Assembly (NCBI GenBank): GCA_016790285.1
Contig: JAEUPJ010000083.1
Coordinates: 32,151-96,150 of the forward strand
Origin: Roseateles sp.
GTDB lineage: Bacteria; Pseudomonadota; Gammaproteobacteria; Burkholderiales; Burkholderiaceae_C
Length of the DNA stretch: 64,000 bases
Direction: 5' to 3'
The translations under genes and the position numbers were made by a program. Every line of letters begins with the position of its first letter. Position 1 is the stretch's first letter. This document shows, piece by piece, positions 30,996-39,517 of the stretch. The notes beneath the pieces are model-generated. The model was not told the DNA's origin. It saw nothing but the letters and a program-made list of their open reading frames with translations, and ran no database searches.

Positions 30996-31105
30996 CTGTA
31001 CTCCTAGGGATCTTGGCGAACCGCTATTTATCGGTTGGGTTTGCAGCCATCAGCCTTGCAAGGCGTCGGGTCCACTCGGCTCGCCAGAGGATCGGACAGC
31101 CCGCA

Positions 31106-31135
31106 AGTATAGCCCGGTATCAGGGCTTATGCCTA
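31106..31135 (-). promoter_or_regulatory. Candidate internal promoter for rplS
   Basis: On the minus strand, TAGGCA (complement of 31130-31135) is separated by 18 bases from TATACT (complement of 31106-31111). The -10 is close to consensus. The -35 matches at four of six positions and overlaps the last codons of trmD. It would give a leader of about 105 bases to rplS, which includes a short ACCG/CGGT hairpin. Confidence 0.4.
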
Positions 31136-31872
31136 GATTTGGCGAGGTAGGCTTCGTCGGCCTTGCTGAGCCGCCCCGCGGCGCGTGCAGCCTCGATGAG
31201 GTCGGGACGCCGTGCGGCCGTGATCGCCAGCGACTGCTCGCGCCGCCAGCGCCGGATGTCCGCATGGTGGCCAGAGAGCAGCACGGGCGGCACGGCGCGC
31301 CCATCGGGCAGCACCTCCGGGCGGCTGTAGTGCGGGCAGTCCAGCAGGCCGTCGGAAAAGCTGTCCTGCTGGTGCGACTGCGCGTCACCCAGCACGCCAT
31401 CCTGCAGGCGCGCCACGGCGTCAAGCAATGCCAGCGCGGGCAGCTCGCCGCCCGACAGCACGAAGTCGCCCAGGCTCAGTTCCAGCGTCACATGCCGGTC
31501 CAGCACTCGCTGGTCAATGCCCTCGTACCGGCCGCACAGCAGCACGGCGCCCGGGCCCGCTGCGAGTTCGGCCACGCGGGATTGGTCCAGGCGCGCCCCG
31601 GTCGGCGTGAAGTGGATGACCGCTGGCGCGTCACCGCCACGATCAGCGGTGACGGCCGTGAGCGCCCTCTCGAGCGGCTCGGCCAGCATCACCATCCCGG
31701 GTCCACCGCCATAGGTGCGGTCGTCCACGCGGCGGTAGTTGTCGTCAGCGAAGTCGCGCAGTGGCCACAGGCGCACGTCGACCTGGCGGCTCTCGAAGGC
31801 ACGCCGCGTGACGCCGTGCGTCAGGTGCGGCGCGAACAGCTCCGGGAAGATCGTCAGGACGTCGAAGCGCAC
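31120..31872 (-). CDS. trmD: tRNA (guanine-N1)-methyltransferase
   Basis: A 250-residue SPOUT-class enzyme that methylates G37 of tRNAs with SAM, preventing +1 frameshifts. It shows [13 protein letters not shown] at the N-terminus, [27 protein letters not shown] and [15 protein letters not shown], the trefoil-knot SAM site. It follows rimM with one base between the genes. The same operon carries rpsP and rplS. Confidence 0.98.
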   Translation of the reverse strand: MRFDVLTIFPELFAPHLTHGVTRRAFESRQVDVRLWPLRDFADDNYRRVDDRTYGGGPGMVMLAEPLERALTAVTADRGGDAPAVIHFTPTGARLDQSRVAELAAGPGAVLLCGRYEGIDQRVLDRHVTLELSLGDFVLSGGELPALALLDAVARLQDGVLGDAQSHQQDSFSDGLLDCPHYSRPEVLPDGRAVPPVLLSGHHADIRRWRREQSLAITAARRPDLIEAARAAGRLSKADEAYLAKSRHKP

Positions 31873-31873
31873 G

Positions 31874-32473
31874 TCAGAAGTCCACGCCCCAGTCGACGCG
31901 GATCTGTCGGGATTCCAGGCTCACGTCATCGACGAAGGCCTCGACGAAGGGGATGAGCCGCTCCTGGTCGGGCTTGGCGGGCTCCTCGATGCCCGGCGGC
32001 AGGATGCGCAGCACCGCATGCGGGCCGGTTTCGATCAGGCCGATGACGCGCCCGAGGGCCTGGCCCTCACGGTTGACGACCTCCAGGCCGATGAGGTCGA
32101 TCCAGTAGTACTCGCCGTCATCCGTGCGCGGGAAGTCGGTACGCGACACCCACAGCTCCCAACCCCGCAGCGCCTCGGCGCCGTTGCGGTCGGTCACGCC
32201 CTCGGCGCTGGCGACGATGCCTTCGCCATGCTCGCGCACGGACAGCATCTTCAGCGTCTGGCGACCCGCCTTGGGGCCGTCGCTCTTCAAGAACCAGTGC
32301 TTGGCGTTGAAGATCGCCTCGGGCTGGCCCGAGTAGGCCTGCACCTTGAACCAACCCTTGACGCCCCAGGCATCAAGAATGCGACCCACCTGCACGGCAT
32401 CTGCCGGCCATGGCACGTCAGAAGCAAAAGACGGCGCCGAAGCGCCGTCTTTCTGAGGCTTGTTGCCTGCCAC
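31874..32473 (-). CDS. rimM: Ribosome maturation factor RimM
   Basis: A 199-residue 30S assembly factor that binds S19 and acts on the 16S 3' domain. The RimM N-domain [20 protein letters not shown] starts after an unusual 25-residue tail. The PRC-barrel part shows [21 protein letters not shown]. The gene begins five bases after rpsP. Codons about 8-16 of rimM form a perfect terminator-like hairpin (see separate entry), which may keep rimM-trmD levels below those of the ribosomal protein. Confidence 0.96.
   Translation of the reverse strand: MAGNKPQKDGASAPSFASDVPWPADAVQVGRILDAWGVKGWFKVQAYSGQPEAIFNAKHWFLKSDGPKAGRQTLKMLSVREHGEGIVASAEGVTDRNGAEALRGWELWVSRTDFPRTDDGEYYWIDLIGLEVVNREGQALGRVIGLIETGPHAVLRILPPGIEEPAKPDQERLIPFVEAFVDDVSLESRQIRVDWGVDF
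32426..32452 (-). terminator. Terminator-like hairpin inside the rimM reading frame
   Basis: On the minus strand an 11-base perfect stem AAAGACGGCGC / GCGCCGTCTTT closes on a TTCG tetraloop and ends in TTTT. It is inside rimM, about 20 bases past the start codon and just after rpsP. It looks like an intrinsic terminator placed between the highly expressed rpsP and the low-abundance rimM-trmD products. The U-tract is only four long, so readthrough should be partial. Confidence 0.6.
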
Positions 32474-32478
32474 GAGCC

Positions 32479-32748
32479 TTAAGCGGCAGCGGCGGGGGCC
32501 ACGGCAGCCGTCTTGGCTTCGCCAACCAGGCGGGCCACGGTGGGCGACAGCTGGGCGCCAACGCCGACCCAGTAGCTCACGCGGTCCTGCTCGACACGCA
32601 GCTTTTCAGCGGCGCCGGAGGCCACGGGGTTGTAGAAGCCGACGCGCTCGATGAAGCGGCCGTCACGGCGTTGGCGGCTGTTGGCCACGACGATGTTGTA
32701 GAAGGGGCGCTTCTTGGAACCGCCGCGAGCCAGTCGAATCACAACCAT
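32479..32748 (-). CDS. rpsP: 30S ribosomal protein S16
   Basis: An 89-residue small-subunit protein. It starts [23 protein letters not shown] and contains [15 protein letters not shown], both invariant in S16, and ends in an Ala-rich tail. ATG chosen at 32748 as in all S16 proteins. It leads the rpsP-rimM-trmD-rplS operon with a leader of about 130 bases and a perfect TATAAT upstream. Confidence 0.98.
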   Translation of the reverse strand: MVVIRLARGGSKKRPFYNIVVANSRQRRDGRFIERVGFYNPVASGAAEKLRVEQDRVSYWVGVGAQLSPTVARLVGEAKTAAVAPAAAA

Positions 32749-32884
32749 GATGTTTCCTAAATATTGGGCGACCACCGCACGAGGAGACACTCAAGTAGCG
32801 ATCAAGGTCGAATGGCAGAAAACCCCTGCCGGGGGAGGCACCGTAGATACGCCGCAGCCATCTGCAGCCAGCGCCAAACCCAGC

Positions 32885-32890
32885 ATTATA
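32885..32890 (-). promoter_or_regulatory. -10 element of the rpsP operon promoter
   Basis: The minus strand carries a perfect TATAAT (complement of ATTATA at 32885-32890). A start near 32878 would give a leader of about 130 bases before rpsP. No good -35 at 16-18 bases is evident; a TTGCCT lies 20 bases upstream. A small CCCC/GGGG hairpin followed by TTTT occurs within the leader. Confidence 0.5.
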
Positions 32891-32931
32891 AACTCGACTC
32901 AGCCCCTCTCAGGCAAGAACCCAAACGACAG

Positions 32932-33480
32932 ATGTCACACCCCTCCCCTTGCGCCAAACCCCTCGTCATTCGCCCGAGCGCCGACGCCGACCTCCCCGCC
33001 ATCCAGGCCATCTATGCCCACGCCGTGGAACACGGCACCGGCACCTTCGAGACCGAGGTTCCCAGCGTTGAGGACATGGGGCGACGGCGCGCTGAAGTCC
33101 TGGGCCGGCAATTGCCCTGGCTGGTGGCCGAGCGCGGCGGCGAGGTGCTCGGCTACGCCTACGCCAACTATTTCCGACCGCGCCTGGCGTACCGGTTCTG
33201 CGTGGAAGACTCCATCTACCTGGCCCCCGCCGCGCAGGGCCAGGGCGTTGGCCGGCTGCTGTTGGCGGAACTGATCGCCCGGTGCGAGGCTGCCGGTTCC
33301 CGGCAGATGCTGGCCGTCATCGGCGATGCGAATAATGCCGGCTCGGTTGGCGTGCATACCGCCCTGGGGTTCAAGCACACCGGCGTGCTCAAGAGCGCAG
33401 GCTGGAAGTTCGGCCGCTGGCTCGATGTGGTGCTGATGCAGCGCACGCTGGGCCTGGGCGACAGCGCGGCGGCCGAATGA
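32932..33480 (+). CDS. GNAT N-acetyltransferase (phosphinothricin acetyltransferase-like)
   Basis: A 182-residue acetyltransferase. The acetyl-CoA loop AAQGQGVGRLLLAELI is preceded by SIYLAP, and the N-terminal IQAIYAHAVEHGTGTFETE matches the Pat/Bar/MnaT group. That group acetylates phosphinothricin, methionine sulfoximine or methionine sulfone. ANNAGSVGVHTALGFKHTG completes the fold. The start at 32932 is chosen from the family; the longer open frame upstream is non-coding leader of rpsP. The stop overlaps the next start (ATGA). Confidence 0.88.
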   Translation: MSHPSPCAKPLVIRPSADADLPAIQAIYAHAVEHGTGTFETEVPSVEDMGRRRAEVLGRQLPWLVAERGGEVLGYAYANYFRPRLAYRFCVEDSIYLAPAAQGQGVGRLLLAELIARCEAAGSRQMLAVIGDANNAGSVGVHTALGFKHTGVLKSAGWKFGRWLDVVLMQRTLGLGDSAAAE

Positions 33481-33902
33481 ACGGCGTCAAGCACAAGGCC
33501 GTCGCCACATGGCTGGCGCTGCTGGTGGGCGTCTTCGGCGTGCACCGCTTCTACCTCTACGGCCTGAAGGACCGCTGGGCCTGGGCCTTCCCGCTGCCCA
33601 CGCTGCTCGGGCTGGTAGGTGTGCAGCGCATGGAGCACCTGGGCCAGGATGACCGTGTCGCCTGGGTGCTGCTGCCGCTGCTGGGCATCAGCCTCGTGGC
33701 AGCCCTGCTGGGCGGGATCGTCTACGGCCTGATGCCCGACGAGCGCTGGAACGAACGCTTCAACGGCGGCCGCACCGCAAGCATCGGCGGCTGGCCGGCC
33801 GTCATCGGCGTCGTGCTGTGTCTCTTCATTGGCGGCACGACGCTGATGGCGACCATCGCCTTCAGCGCCCAGCGCTACTTCGAGTCGCAGGTTGGTCAGT
33901 AG
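33477..33902 (+). CDS. TM2-domain-like small membrane protein
   Basis: A 141-residue protein. The N-terminus KAVATWLALLVGVFGVHRFYLYG is a TM2-type hairpin with the HRFYLG-like turn. Two more hydrophobic segments follow (VLLPLLGISLVAALLGGIVYG and AVIGVVLCLFIGGTTLMATIAF). The function is unknown. It is translationally coupled to the acetyltransferase gene and ends seven bases inside the convergent pit gene. Confidence 0.75.
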   Translation: MNGVKHKAVATWLALLVGVFGVHRFYLYGLKDRWAWAFPLPTLLGLVGVQRMEHLGQDDRVAWVLLPLLGISLVAALLGGIVYGLMPDERWNERFNGGRTASIGGWPAVIGVVLCLFIGGTTLMATIAFSAQRYFESQVGQ

Positions 33903-34906
33903 AGCGCAAAGCTGACCCAGTAGCAGACGCCCGCCATCGTCGCGGCAGCGGGGATCGTGAAGATCCACGCCCACACGATGCTGCCCGCCACGCCCCAGCG
34001 AACGGCAGAGGCGCGCTGCACGGAACCGACGCCAACGATTGCGCCCGTGATGGTGTGCGTGGTCGACACGGGCACGCCCAGGGCGGTGGCCAGGAACAGC
34101 GTGATCGCCCCGCCCGTCTCGGCGCAGAAGCCACCCACCGGCTTGAGCTTGGTGATGCGCTGCCCCATGGTCTGCACGATGCGCCAGCCGCCGAACATCG
34201 TGCCAAGGCCGATGGCCACATAGCAGGCCACGATGACCCAGTTCGGCGGCGCCTTGTCGCCCACACTGACCATGCCGGCGGCGATGAGCAGCATCCAGAT
34301 CAGGCCGATGGTCTTTTGCGCATCGTTGCCGCCGTGGCCGAGGCTGTAGAGGCCCGCGGAGACGAGCTGCAATCGGCGGAACCACCGGTCGATGCGCAGC
34401 GGCGACTTGTGCCGGCACACCCAGGACACGAGCACCATCATCAGCGAGCCCAGCAGGAAGCCGAGCAGCGGCGAGATGACGATGAAGGCCACCGTCTTCC
34501 AGATGCCGCCGGCCACCAGCGCCGAGGGGCCTGCCTTGGCGACCACGGCGCCCGCGATGCCGCCGATCAGCGCGTGGGATGAACTGGACGGGATGCCCCA
34601 CCACCATGTGATGGCGTTCCATGCGATCGCCCCGATGAGGGCGCCGAACACCACGTGGTGGTCGACGACGCCCGGCTCGACGATGCCCTTGCCGATGGTG
34701 GCTGCCACCTTCAGCTGGAAGAAGGCGATGGCCAGGACGTTGAAGAAGGCTGCGAACAGCACGGCCTGCTGGGGCTTGAGCACCCCAGTGGAGACGACGG
34801 TGGCGATGGAGTTGGCGGCGTCGTGGAAGCCGTTCATGAAGTCGAACAGCAGCGCCAGCACGACGAGCAGGGCCACCACCCAGAAGGCGATCTCAGCGGA
34901 TGCCAT
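33896..34906 (-). CDS. Inorganic phosphate transporter, Pit family
   Basis: A 336-residue polytopic membrane protein of the Pit family, which imports metal-phosphate by proton symport at low affinity. The duplicated Pit signatures are visible: DFMNGFHDAANSIATVVSTGVLKP near the N-terminus and GVPVSTTHTITGAIVGVG in the second half. SLGHGGNDAQKTIGLI lies between them. It follows a DUF47 gene by nine bases, the widespread accessory-Pit pair. The pair is preceded by a PHO-box array. Confidence 0.94.
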   Translation of the reverse strand: MASAEIAFWVVALLVVLALLFDFMNGFHDAANSIATVVSTGVLKPQQAVLFAAFFNVLAIAFFQLKVAATIGKGIVEPGVVDHHVVFGALIGAIAWNAITWWWGIPSSSSHALIGGIAGAVVAKAGPSALVAGGIWKTVAFIVISPLLGFLLGSLMMVLVSWVCRHKSPLRIDRWFRRLQLVSAGLYSLGHGGNDAQKTIGLIWMLLIAAGMVSVGDKAPPNWVIVACYVAIGLGTMFGGWRIVQTMGQRITKLKPVGGFCAETGGAITLFLATALGVPVSTTHTITGAIVGVGSVQRASAVRWGVAGSIVWAWIFTIPAAATMAGVCYWVSFALY

Positions 34907-34915
34907 GGGCGCGGA

Positions 34916-35563
34916 TCAGGAGTTTTCGAGGACGATGCCCTCGATCAGGTTGGCCACGTCCTCGCAGCGGTCGGAGATGGATTCGAGCTGCTCGTAGATC
35001 GCCTTGAGCTTGATGAGCTCGCGCACGTCTTCCTGCTCGCGGAACAGGCTCGACATCGCTGCGCGCATCACGCGGTCGGCGTCGGACTCCAGGCGGTCGA
35101 TCTCTTCGCAGGTCTTGAGCGCCGCCTCGGTGGTGGCCGGCTTGCTCAGGTTGGGCAGCAGCGTCACCGCATGCTGGACGCGTTCGCAGCAACGCACCGA
35201 CAGCGTTGCCAGCTGGAGCACCTGCTCAGGCACGCTGCGCACGTCATAGAGCGACATCGTCTCGGACGAGTCCTGCAGCAGGTCCAGGATGTCGTCCATC
35301 GCGTTGATCAGGCTGTGGATCTGCTCGCGGTCGATGGGCGTGATGAAGGTGCGGTGCAGGAGCCGGTTCACCTCGGCCGTCACACGGTCGGCCGCGTGCT
35401 CGGCCTTGTCGACCTGGTCGGCGTACTGCTGCCGGACTGCCGGGTCGGCGTAGTTCTCGATCATCTTCTGGAAGGCGCGGGCGCCCTCCAGGATGAACCC
35501 CCCGTGCTCGTTGAACAGCTCAAAAAAATTGCCCTCACGGGGCAGCAGCTTGCCAAAAAACAT
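34916..35563 (-). CDS. DUF47 (PhoU-like) Pit accessory protein
   Basis: A 215-residue all-helical cytosolic protein of the DUF47/PhoU-like family. It starts MFFGKLLPREGNFFELFNEHG and shows a series of acidic heptad helices (ALERKTCEEI-like segments, DRLESDADRVMR, YEQLESISDRCEDVANLIEGI). It always pairs with Pit transporters and is thought to modulate them. ATG chosen at 35563 behind AAGGA; an upstream ATG at 35578 is less likely. Its upstream region carries four 11-base-spaced GTCAC repeats. Confidence 0.9.
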   Translation of the reverse strand: MFFGKLLPREGNFFELFNEHGGFILEGARAFQKMIENYADPAVRQQYADQVDKAEHAADRVTAEVNRLLHRTFITPIDREQIHSLINAMDDILDLLQDSSETMSLYDVRSVPEQVLQLATLSVRCCERVQHAVTLLPNLSKPATTEAALKTCEEIDRLESDADRVMRAAMSSLFREQEDVRELIKLKAIYEQLESISDRCEDVANLIEGIVLENS

Positions 35564-35606
35564 GGCCGTCCTTGTCATTCTTGGAAGGCGCGCAGTTTAC
35601 CGGCCC

Positions 35607-35648
35607 TTGTCACAAACCGGTCACGCAGCCGTCACGACAGCGTCACAT
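35607..35648. promoter_or_regulatory. Tandem PHO boxes upstream of DUF47-pit
   Basis: GTCAC occurs at 35609, 35620, 35631 and 35642, exactly 11 bases apart. A GTCAT at 35654 is one base out of phase. This is the PhoB pattern of 7-base repeats with 4-base spacers, doubled. On the minus strand the array ends nine bases before a TAAACT -10-like element of the DUF47 promoter. The repeats point away from the genes, opposite to the usual activator orientation, so repression is as plausible as activation. Confidence 0.7.
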
Positions 35649-35654
35649 CTGACG

Positions 35655-36782
35655 TCATCCACGCCCGGCCAGCCCCAGCAGCCACGCGCCCAGCACGGCG
35701 GCGACCACCAACGCCGGCACGGCATAGGCATGAAAGCTCCGCCACGCCCGAGCATCGCCCGACATGCGCAGCGCGATCAGGTTGGCGAGTGAACCGACCA
35801 TGAAGCCGAAACCTCCCACGTTGACGCCGTAGGCCAGAACCCGCCAGTTGTCGGCGTACTCAGCCAGCGCAATCGCCGCCGGCACGTTGCTGATGAGCTG
35901 GCTCGCGCCAATGCTGGCAAGGTAGAGGTTCAACGGGTCGTGCAGGTCCAACCCCGCCATGGCCGCCTTCACCGCGGGCAGTTGTGCGAGCAGGCGCAGG
36001 TCGATGAACATCAGCGTGAAGATCAGCAACAGCCCCCAGTCCAGGTCCAGCACCGCGCGCGGCCGCAGGCCGACGAACAGCACAAGCAACACGCCGACGG
36101 CCCAACCGGCGTGGCCGTGATCGGCAGCCACCAGGAACGGCACGTACAGCGCCAGCGACAACGCGAGCAGCCGCCGGTCCAGCGACGCATGTTCACCCGG
36201 CGCGACACGGATCTCCCGCCCCCTGAACGCAGCACAGGTCAGCCCCACCAGCGCAAGCATGAGCAGGCCCACCAGTGGGAGTTGATGCCAGACGAATTCG
36301 CCGAATGACACCTTGGCCAACTGCCAGAGGAAGAGATTCTGCGGGTTGCCGATCGGCGTGAGCGCCGAGCCGGCATTGACGGCCAGCGCCTCGAAGACGA
36401 TGAGGCGGGTCGCCGGCAACGGGGCGATGCGGCAAACACCGAGCGTGAGCGGCACCACGACGAAGAGCGCTACGTCGTTGGTGAGCACGGTGGACAAGCC
36501 GGCCGCCGCGAGCACGAGGCTGAGCGCCACGGCGCGCTCGCTGGGCATGGCTTCGACAAGCCGGTGCCCGAGGTGATGGAGCACGCCGCTGAGCTCCAGC
36601 CCCTTGGTGAGCAGCAGCAAGCCCGTGAGCGCGGCCAGGGTGGCGCCGTCCACCAGAGAAGGATAGGACGTCAGCGGCGCAGGCGACACGAAGGCCAAGA
36701 CCAGCAGACCCGCCAGCAGGATCTGGAAGAAGCGGTCGCCTCGCAGCCCGCTCAGCACCCGCACCAGGGCCTGCTTCACCAC
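35655..36782 (-). CDS. ArsB/NhaD-type permease (SLC13-like ion transporter)
   Basis: A roughly 375-residue polytopic membrane protein of the ion-transporter superfamily that includes ArsB, NhaD and CitM. Signature regions are GLSTVLTNDVALFVVVPLTLG and NAGSALTPIGNPQNLFLWQL, with a related second-half motif SQLISNVPAAIALA. The substrate could be sodium, arsenite or an organic anion. The start is unclear: two tandem GTG codons (36782 and 36779) lie 14 bases after folK. It is the last gene of the minus-strand run. Confidence 0.8.
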   Translation of the reverse strand: MVKQALVRVLSGLRGDRFFQILLAGLLVLAFVSPAPLTSYPSLVDGATLAALTGLLLLTKGLELSGVLHHLGHRLVEAMPSERAVALSLVLAAAGLSTVLTNDVALFVVVPLTLGVCRIAPLPATRLIVFEALAVNAGSALTPIGNPQNLFLWQLAKVSFGEFVWHQLPLVGLLMLALVGLTCAAFRGREIRVAPGEHASLDRRLLALSLALYVPFLVAADHGHAGWAVGVLLVLFVGLRPRAVLDLDWGLLLIFTLMFIDLRLLAQLPAVKAAMAGLDLHDPLNLYLASIGASQLISNVPAAIALAEYADNWRVLAYGVNVGGFGFMVGSLANLIALRMSGDARAWRSFHAYAVPALVVAAVLGAWLLGLAGRG

Positions 36783-36795
36783 GCCGAAGCCAGCC

Positions 36796-37272
36796 TCAAA
36801 GCGACAGGGGACCGAGGCGCTCGATGCGCTGGGTCTGCCAGGCCGCCCCCGACGCGAGGCCGATGAGGCCAGGCGCGATCTCGAGGAGTGGGCGCAGCAC
36901 GAAAGCGCGCTCACCCAGACGCGGATGGGGCAGCGTCAGGCGTGGCGTGTCGAGCACGGCGTCGTCGTATAGCAGCAGGTCCAGGTCCAGTGTGCGCGGC
37001 GCGTGGCGGTAGGGGCGCTCGCGCCCATGCGCCAGCTCGATGGCCTGCAGGGCGTCCAGCAGCGGCAGCGGCGCGAGGCCGGTGTCCAGCGCCACCACGG
37101 CATTGACGAAGTCAGGACCCTCGGCGTCCACGGGCGCGCTGCGCCAGAGGCTGGACAAGGCGCTGACCTGCGTCCCCGGCAAGGCGGCCAGGTGCAAGGC
37201 GGCCTGCGTGAGCGTGGCACCCAGGTCGGCGCCCAGGTTGGCGCCCAGGCCGACGTAGGCGCGGGACGTCAC
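36796..37272 (-). CDS. folK: Hydroxymethyl-dihydropterin pyrophosphokinase
   Basis: A 158-residue enzyme that transfers pyrophosphate from ATP to 6-hydroxymethyl-7,8-dihydropterin in folate synthesis. Motifs: YVGLGANLGADL at the start, FVNAVVALDT, and RPYRHAPRTLDLDLLLYDD carrying the metal-binding DxD. HPRLGERAFVLRPL follows. The start overlaps the pcnB stop by four bases. folK behind pcnB is a common proteobacterial order. Confidence 0.95.
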   Translation of the reverse strand: MTSRAYVGLGANLGADLGATLTQAALHLAALPGTQVSALSSLWRSAPVDAEGPDFVNAVVALDTGLAPLPLLDALQAIELAHGRERPYRHAPRTLDLDLLLYDDAVLDTPRLTLPHPRLGERAFVLRPLLEIAPGLIGLASGAAWQTQRIERLGPLSL

Positions 37273-38852
37273 TCGCCTGCGGGCGCGGACGGCGCCGCAG
37301 CGCCCTCCCCGCCTCCGGAAGGCTTGCGGCGGCGGCGGCGGCGCTTGCGGGCGGGCGCGGCGGCCGCATCGGCGGCGCTGTCGTCGTCATCGCCGGCGGG
37401 CTCCCCCTCGGCGGCGGCAGCGGATGCCGGCCGCGGTGCGCGCACCACGCGAGGCTGCTTCTGCTGGGAGGCCCGGGCGTCGGCCAGCAAGGCCTGGCGG
37501 TCGTCGTCACTGCCGAGGGCGAAGTCCTCCCACCAGTCGGCCAGGGCCGGGTCGATCTCGCCGACGTCGGCGCGCAGGCGCAGGAAGTCGAAACCGGCGC
37601 GGTAGCGCGGCTGCTCGATGAGGCTGAACACGCCTGAGCCGCTGCGGCGCTCGAAGCGGGTCTGCATCATCCAGATCTCGCGCATGTCGCCAGCCAGCTT
37701 GCCGCGGCCGGAGATGTCGCCGATGCGGGCATCGAACACCGCGTCGATGGCCTGCGCCAGCGCCGGCACCGGAGCCTCGCCACTTGCGCGGGTCTTGTTC
37801 CAGCGGTCGAGCACCTCGTGCCAGAGCATGCAGGCGAGCATGAAGCTCGGGCTGACGCCGCGGCCTTCCTGCACACGGCGGTCGGTGTCCTCGAAGGCCT
37901 TGCGCACGAAATCGCCGCGCACGCCGGGGTGCAGGTCACCGGTGTCGGTGAGCATGGCGTCCAGCACGGCGAACGCGCCCTTGCCGCCCTGCCCCACGAG
38001 GCCGAGCTTCTTGAGCTGCTCCAGGCTCGCCAGGGAATGGCCTGTCTGCAGCAGCTTGATCATCTCGTCGAACAGGCGCGACGCGGGCACGTTGGCCAGC
38101 AGCGGGATGCAGGCCTGCACCGGCGCCAGGGTCTTCTTCTCGAGCTGGAAGCCCAGCTTGGCGGCAAAGCGCACGGCGCGCACGATCCGCACCGGGTCTT
38201 CGCGGTAGCGGGTCTCGGGGTCGCCGATCATGCGCAGCACCTTCGCCTTGGCGTCGGCCAGGCCCCCGTGGTAGTCCACCACCAGGCGGCGCTGCGGGTC
38301 GTAGTACATCGCGTTGACGGTGTAGTCGCGCCGCGCGGCGTCTTCGATCTGCGGGCCCCAGACGTTGTCGCGCAGCACGCGGCCGCTGGCGTCCACGGCG
38401 TGGGACTTGCCGTCGAGCTCCCCCTTGGACGTCTTCTCGTTGCCGCTCACGGCTTCGGACTCCGTGGGCAGGGCCCGGAAGGTCGACACCTCGATCACTT
38501 CATGCTCGCGACCGCGGCCATAGACCACGTGCACGATGCGGAACCGCCGGCCGATGATGAAGGCCCGGCGGAACAGGCCCTTGACCTGCTCGGGCGTGGC
38601 ATTGGTGGCCACGTCGAAATCCTTGGGTCGCACGCCCAGCAACAGGTCGCGCACGGCACCGCCGACGATGTAGGCCTCGTAGCCCGCATCGGTCAACGTC
38701 TTGACCACCTTGACGGCCCGCTCGTCGAGCAGGTCGGGGTCGATGCCGTGGACCTCGGCGGAGATCTCGACCCGCTTGCCCAGGGGGCTGGCCTTCTTGG
38801 CGCTGGCCGCAGCGGGCTTGCCGAGCAGTTTGTCGATGAACTTTTTAATCAT
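37269..38852 (-). CDS. pcnB: Poly(A) polymerase I
   Basis: A 527-residue nucleotidyltransferase that adds poly(A) tails to RNA and so promotes decay. The polymerase motif is AYIVGGAVRDLLLG, followed by RPKDFDVATNATPEQV with the catalytic aspartates. The arm region has RVLRDNVWGPQIEDAARRDYTVNAM. The C-terminal 65 residues form an acidic Ala-rich patch followed by a KRRRRRRK cluster, likely an RNA-binding tail. Overlaps exist at both ends with the HAD and folK genes. Confidence 0.95.
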   Translation of the reverse strand: MIKKFIDKLLGKPAAASAKKASPLGKRVEISAEVHGIDPDLLDERAVKVVKTLTDAGYEAYIVGGAVRDLLLGVRPKDFDVATNATPEQVKGLFRRAFIIGRRFRIVHVVYGRGREHEVIEVSTFRALPTESEAVSGNEKTSKGELDGKSHAVDASGRVLRDNVWGPQIEDAARRDYTVNAMYYDPQRRLVVDYHGGLADAKAKVLRMIGDPETRYREDPVRIVRAVRFAAKLGFQLEKKTLAPVQACIPLLANVPASRLFDEMIKLLQTGHSLASLEQLKKLGLVGQGGKGAFAVLDAMLTDTGDLHPGVRGDFVRKAFEDTDRRVQEGRGVSPSFMLACMLWHEVLDRWNKTRASGEAPVPALAQAIDAVFDARIGDISGRGKLAGDMREIWMMQTRFERRSGSGVFSLIEQPRYRAGFDFLRLRADVGEIDPALADWWEDFALGSDDDRQALLADARASQQKQPRVVRAPRPASAAAAEGEPAGDDDDSAADAAAAPARKRRRRRRKPSGGGEGAAAPSAPAGE

Positions 38853-39517
38853 GCGAAAAGATGCAGCTGGGGCCAGCCGCGGGCGCTGGCGATGGCGGCG
38901 AGCGACGGGCTGGGGTTGGTCGCCACCGGGTGGCTGACACGTTCGAGCAGCGGGAGATCATTGGTCGAGTCGCTGTAGAAAGTCACGCGCTCGAAATCGC
39001 GCCATTGTGCCCCCAGCCCTTGCAACCAGGCCTCGACCCGGGCGATCTTGCCTTCCCGGAAGCTCGGGATGCCGTCGATCTCGCCGGTGTAGCGCCCGGC
39101 GCCGTCGCGCTTGAGGTCCACAGCGATCAAGTGCTCCACCCCGAACGCCTGCGCAATCGGCGTCGTGACGAAGACGTTGGTGGCCGTGACCACCGCCAGC
39201 AGATCACCCGCCGCACGGTGCTGTGCCACGAGCGCCAGCGCCTCGGGCCGCAGCGCCGGCCCCATCACCTCGGCCATGAATCGCTCACGCATGGCCAGTG
39301 CCTCGTCCAGCGGGCGGCTGCGCCAGGCTGAAGTGGCGAAATCGATGTAGGCCGGCAGGTCCAGCGTGCCAGCGTTGTACTGGGCAAAGAACTCGTCGTT
39401 CTTCGCGCCCCACACGGCACCGTCCACCCACCCGACGTCCACCATGAAGCCGCCGAAGGCATGGTCCGAGTCCACGGGGATCAGCGTCCCGTCCAGGTCA
39501 AACAAGGTCAGATTCAT
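38849..39517 (-). CDS. HAD-IB family hydrolase (SerB-like)
   Basis: A 222-residue phosphatase of the HAD superfamily. Motif I is LFDLDGTLIPVDSDHAFGG, motif II is VVTATN, and the later FYSDSTNDLPLLERV carries the acidic motif IV. The sequence resembles HAD-IB subfamily proteins related to phosphoserine phosphatase, often found beside hda and pcnB in betaproteobacteria. The substrate is unknown. It overlaps hda and pcnB by four bases each. Confidence 0.88.
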   Translation of the reverse strand: MNLTLFDLDGTLIPVDSDHAFGGFMVDVGWVDGAVWGAKNDEFFAQYNAGTLDLPAYIDFATSAWRSRPLDEALAMRERFMAEVMGPALRPEALALVAQHRAAGDLLAVVTATNVFVTTPIAQAFGVEHLIAVDLKRDGAGRYTGEIDGIPSFREGKIARVEAWLQGLGAQWRDFERVTFYSDSTNDLPLLERVSHPVATNPSPSLAAIASARGWPQLHLFA

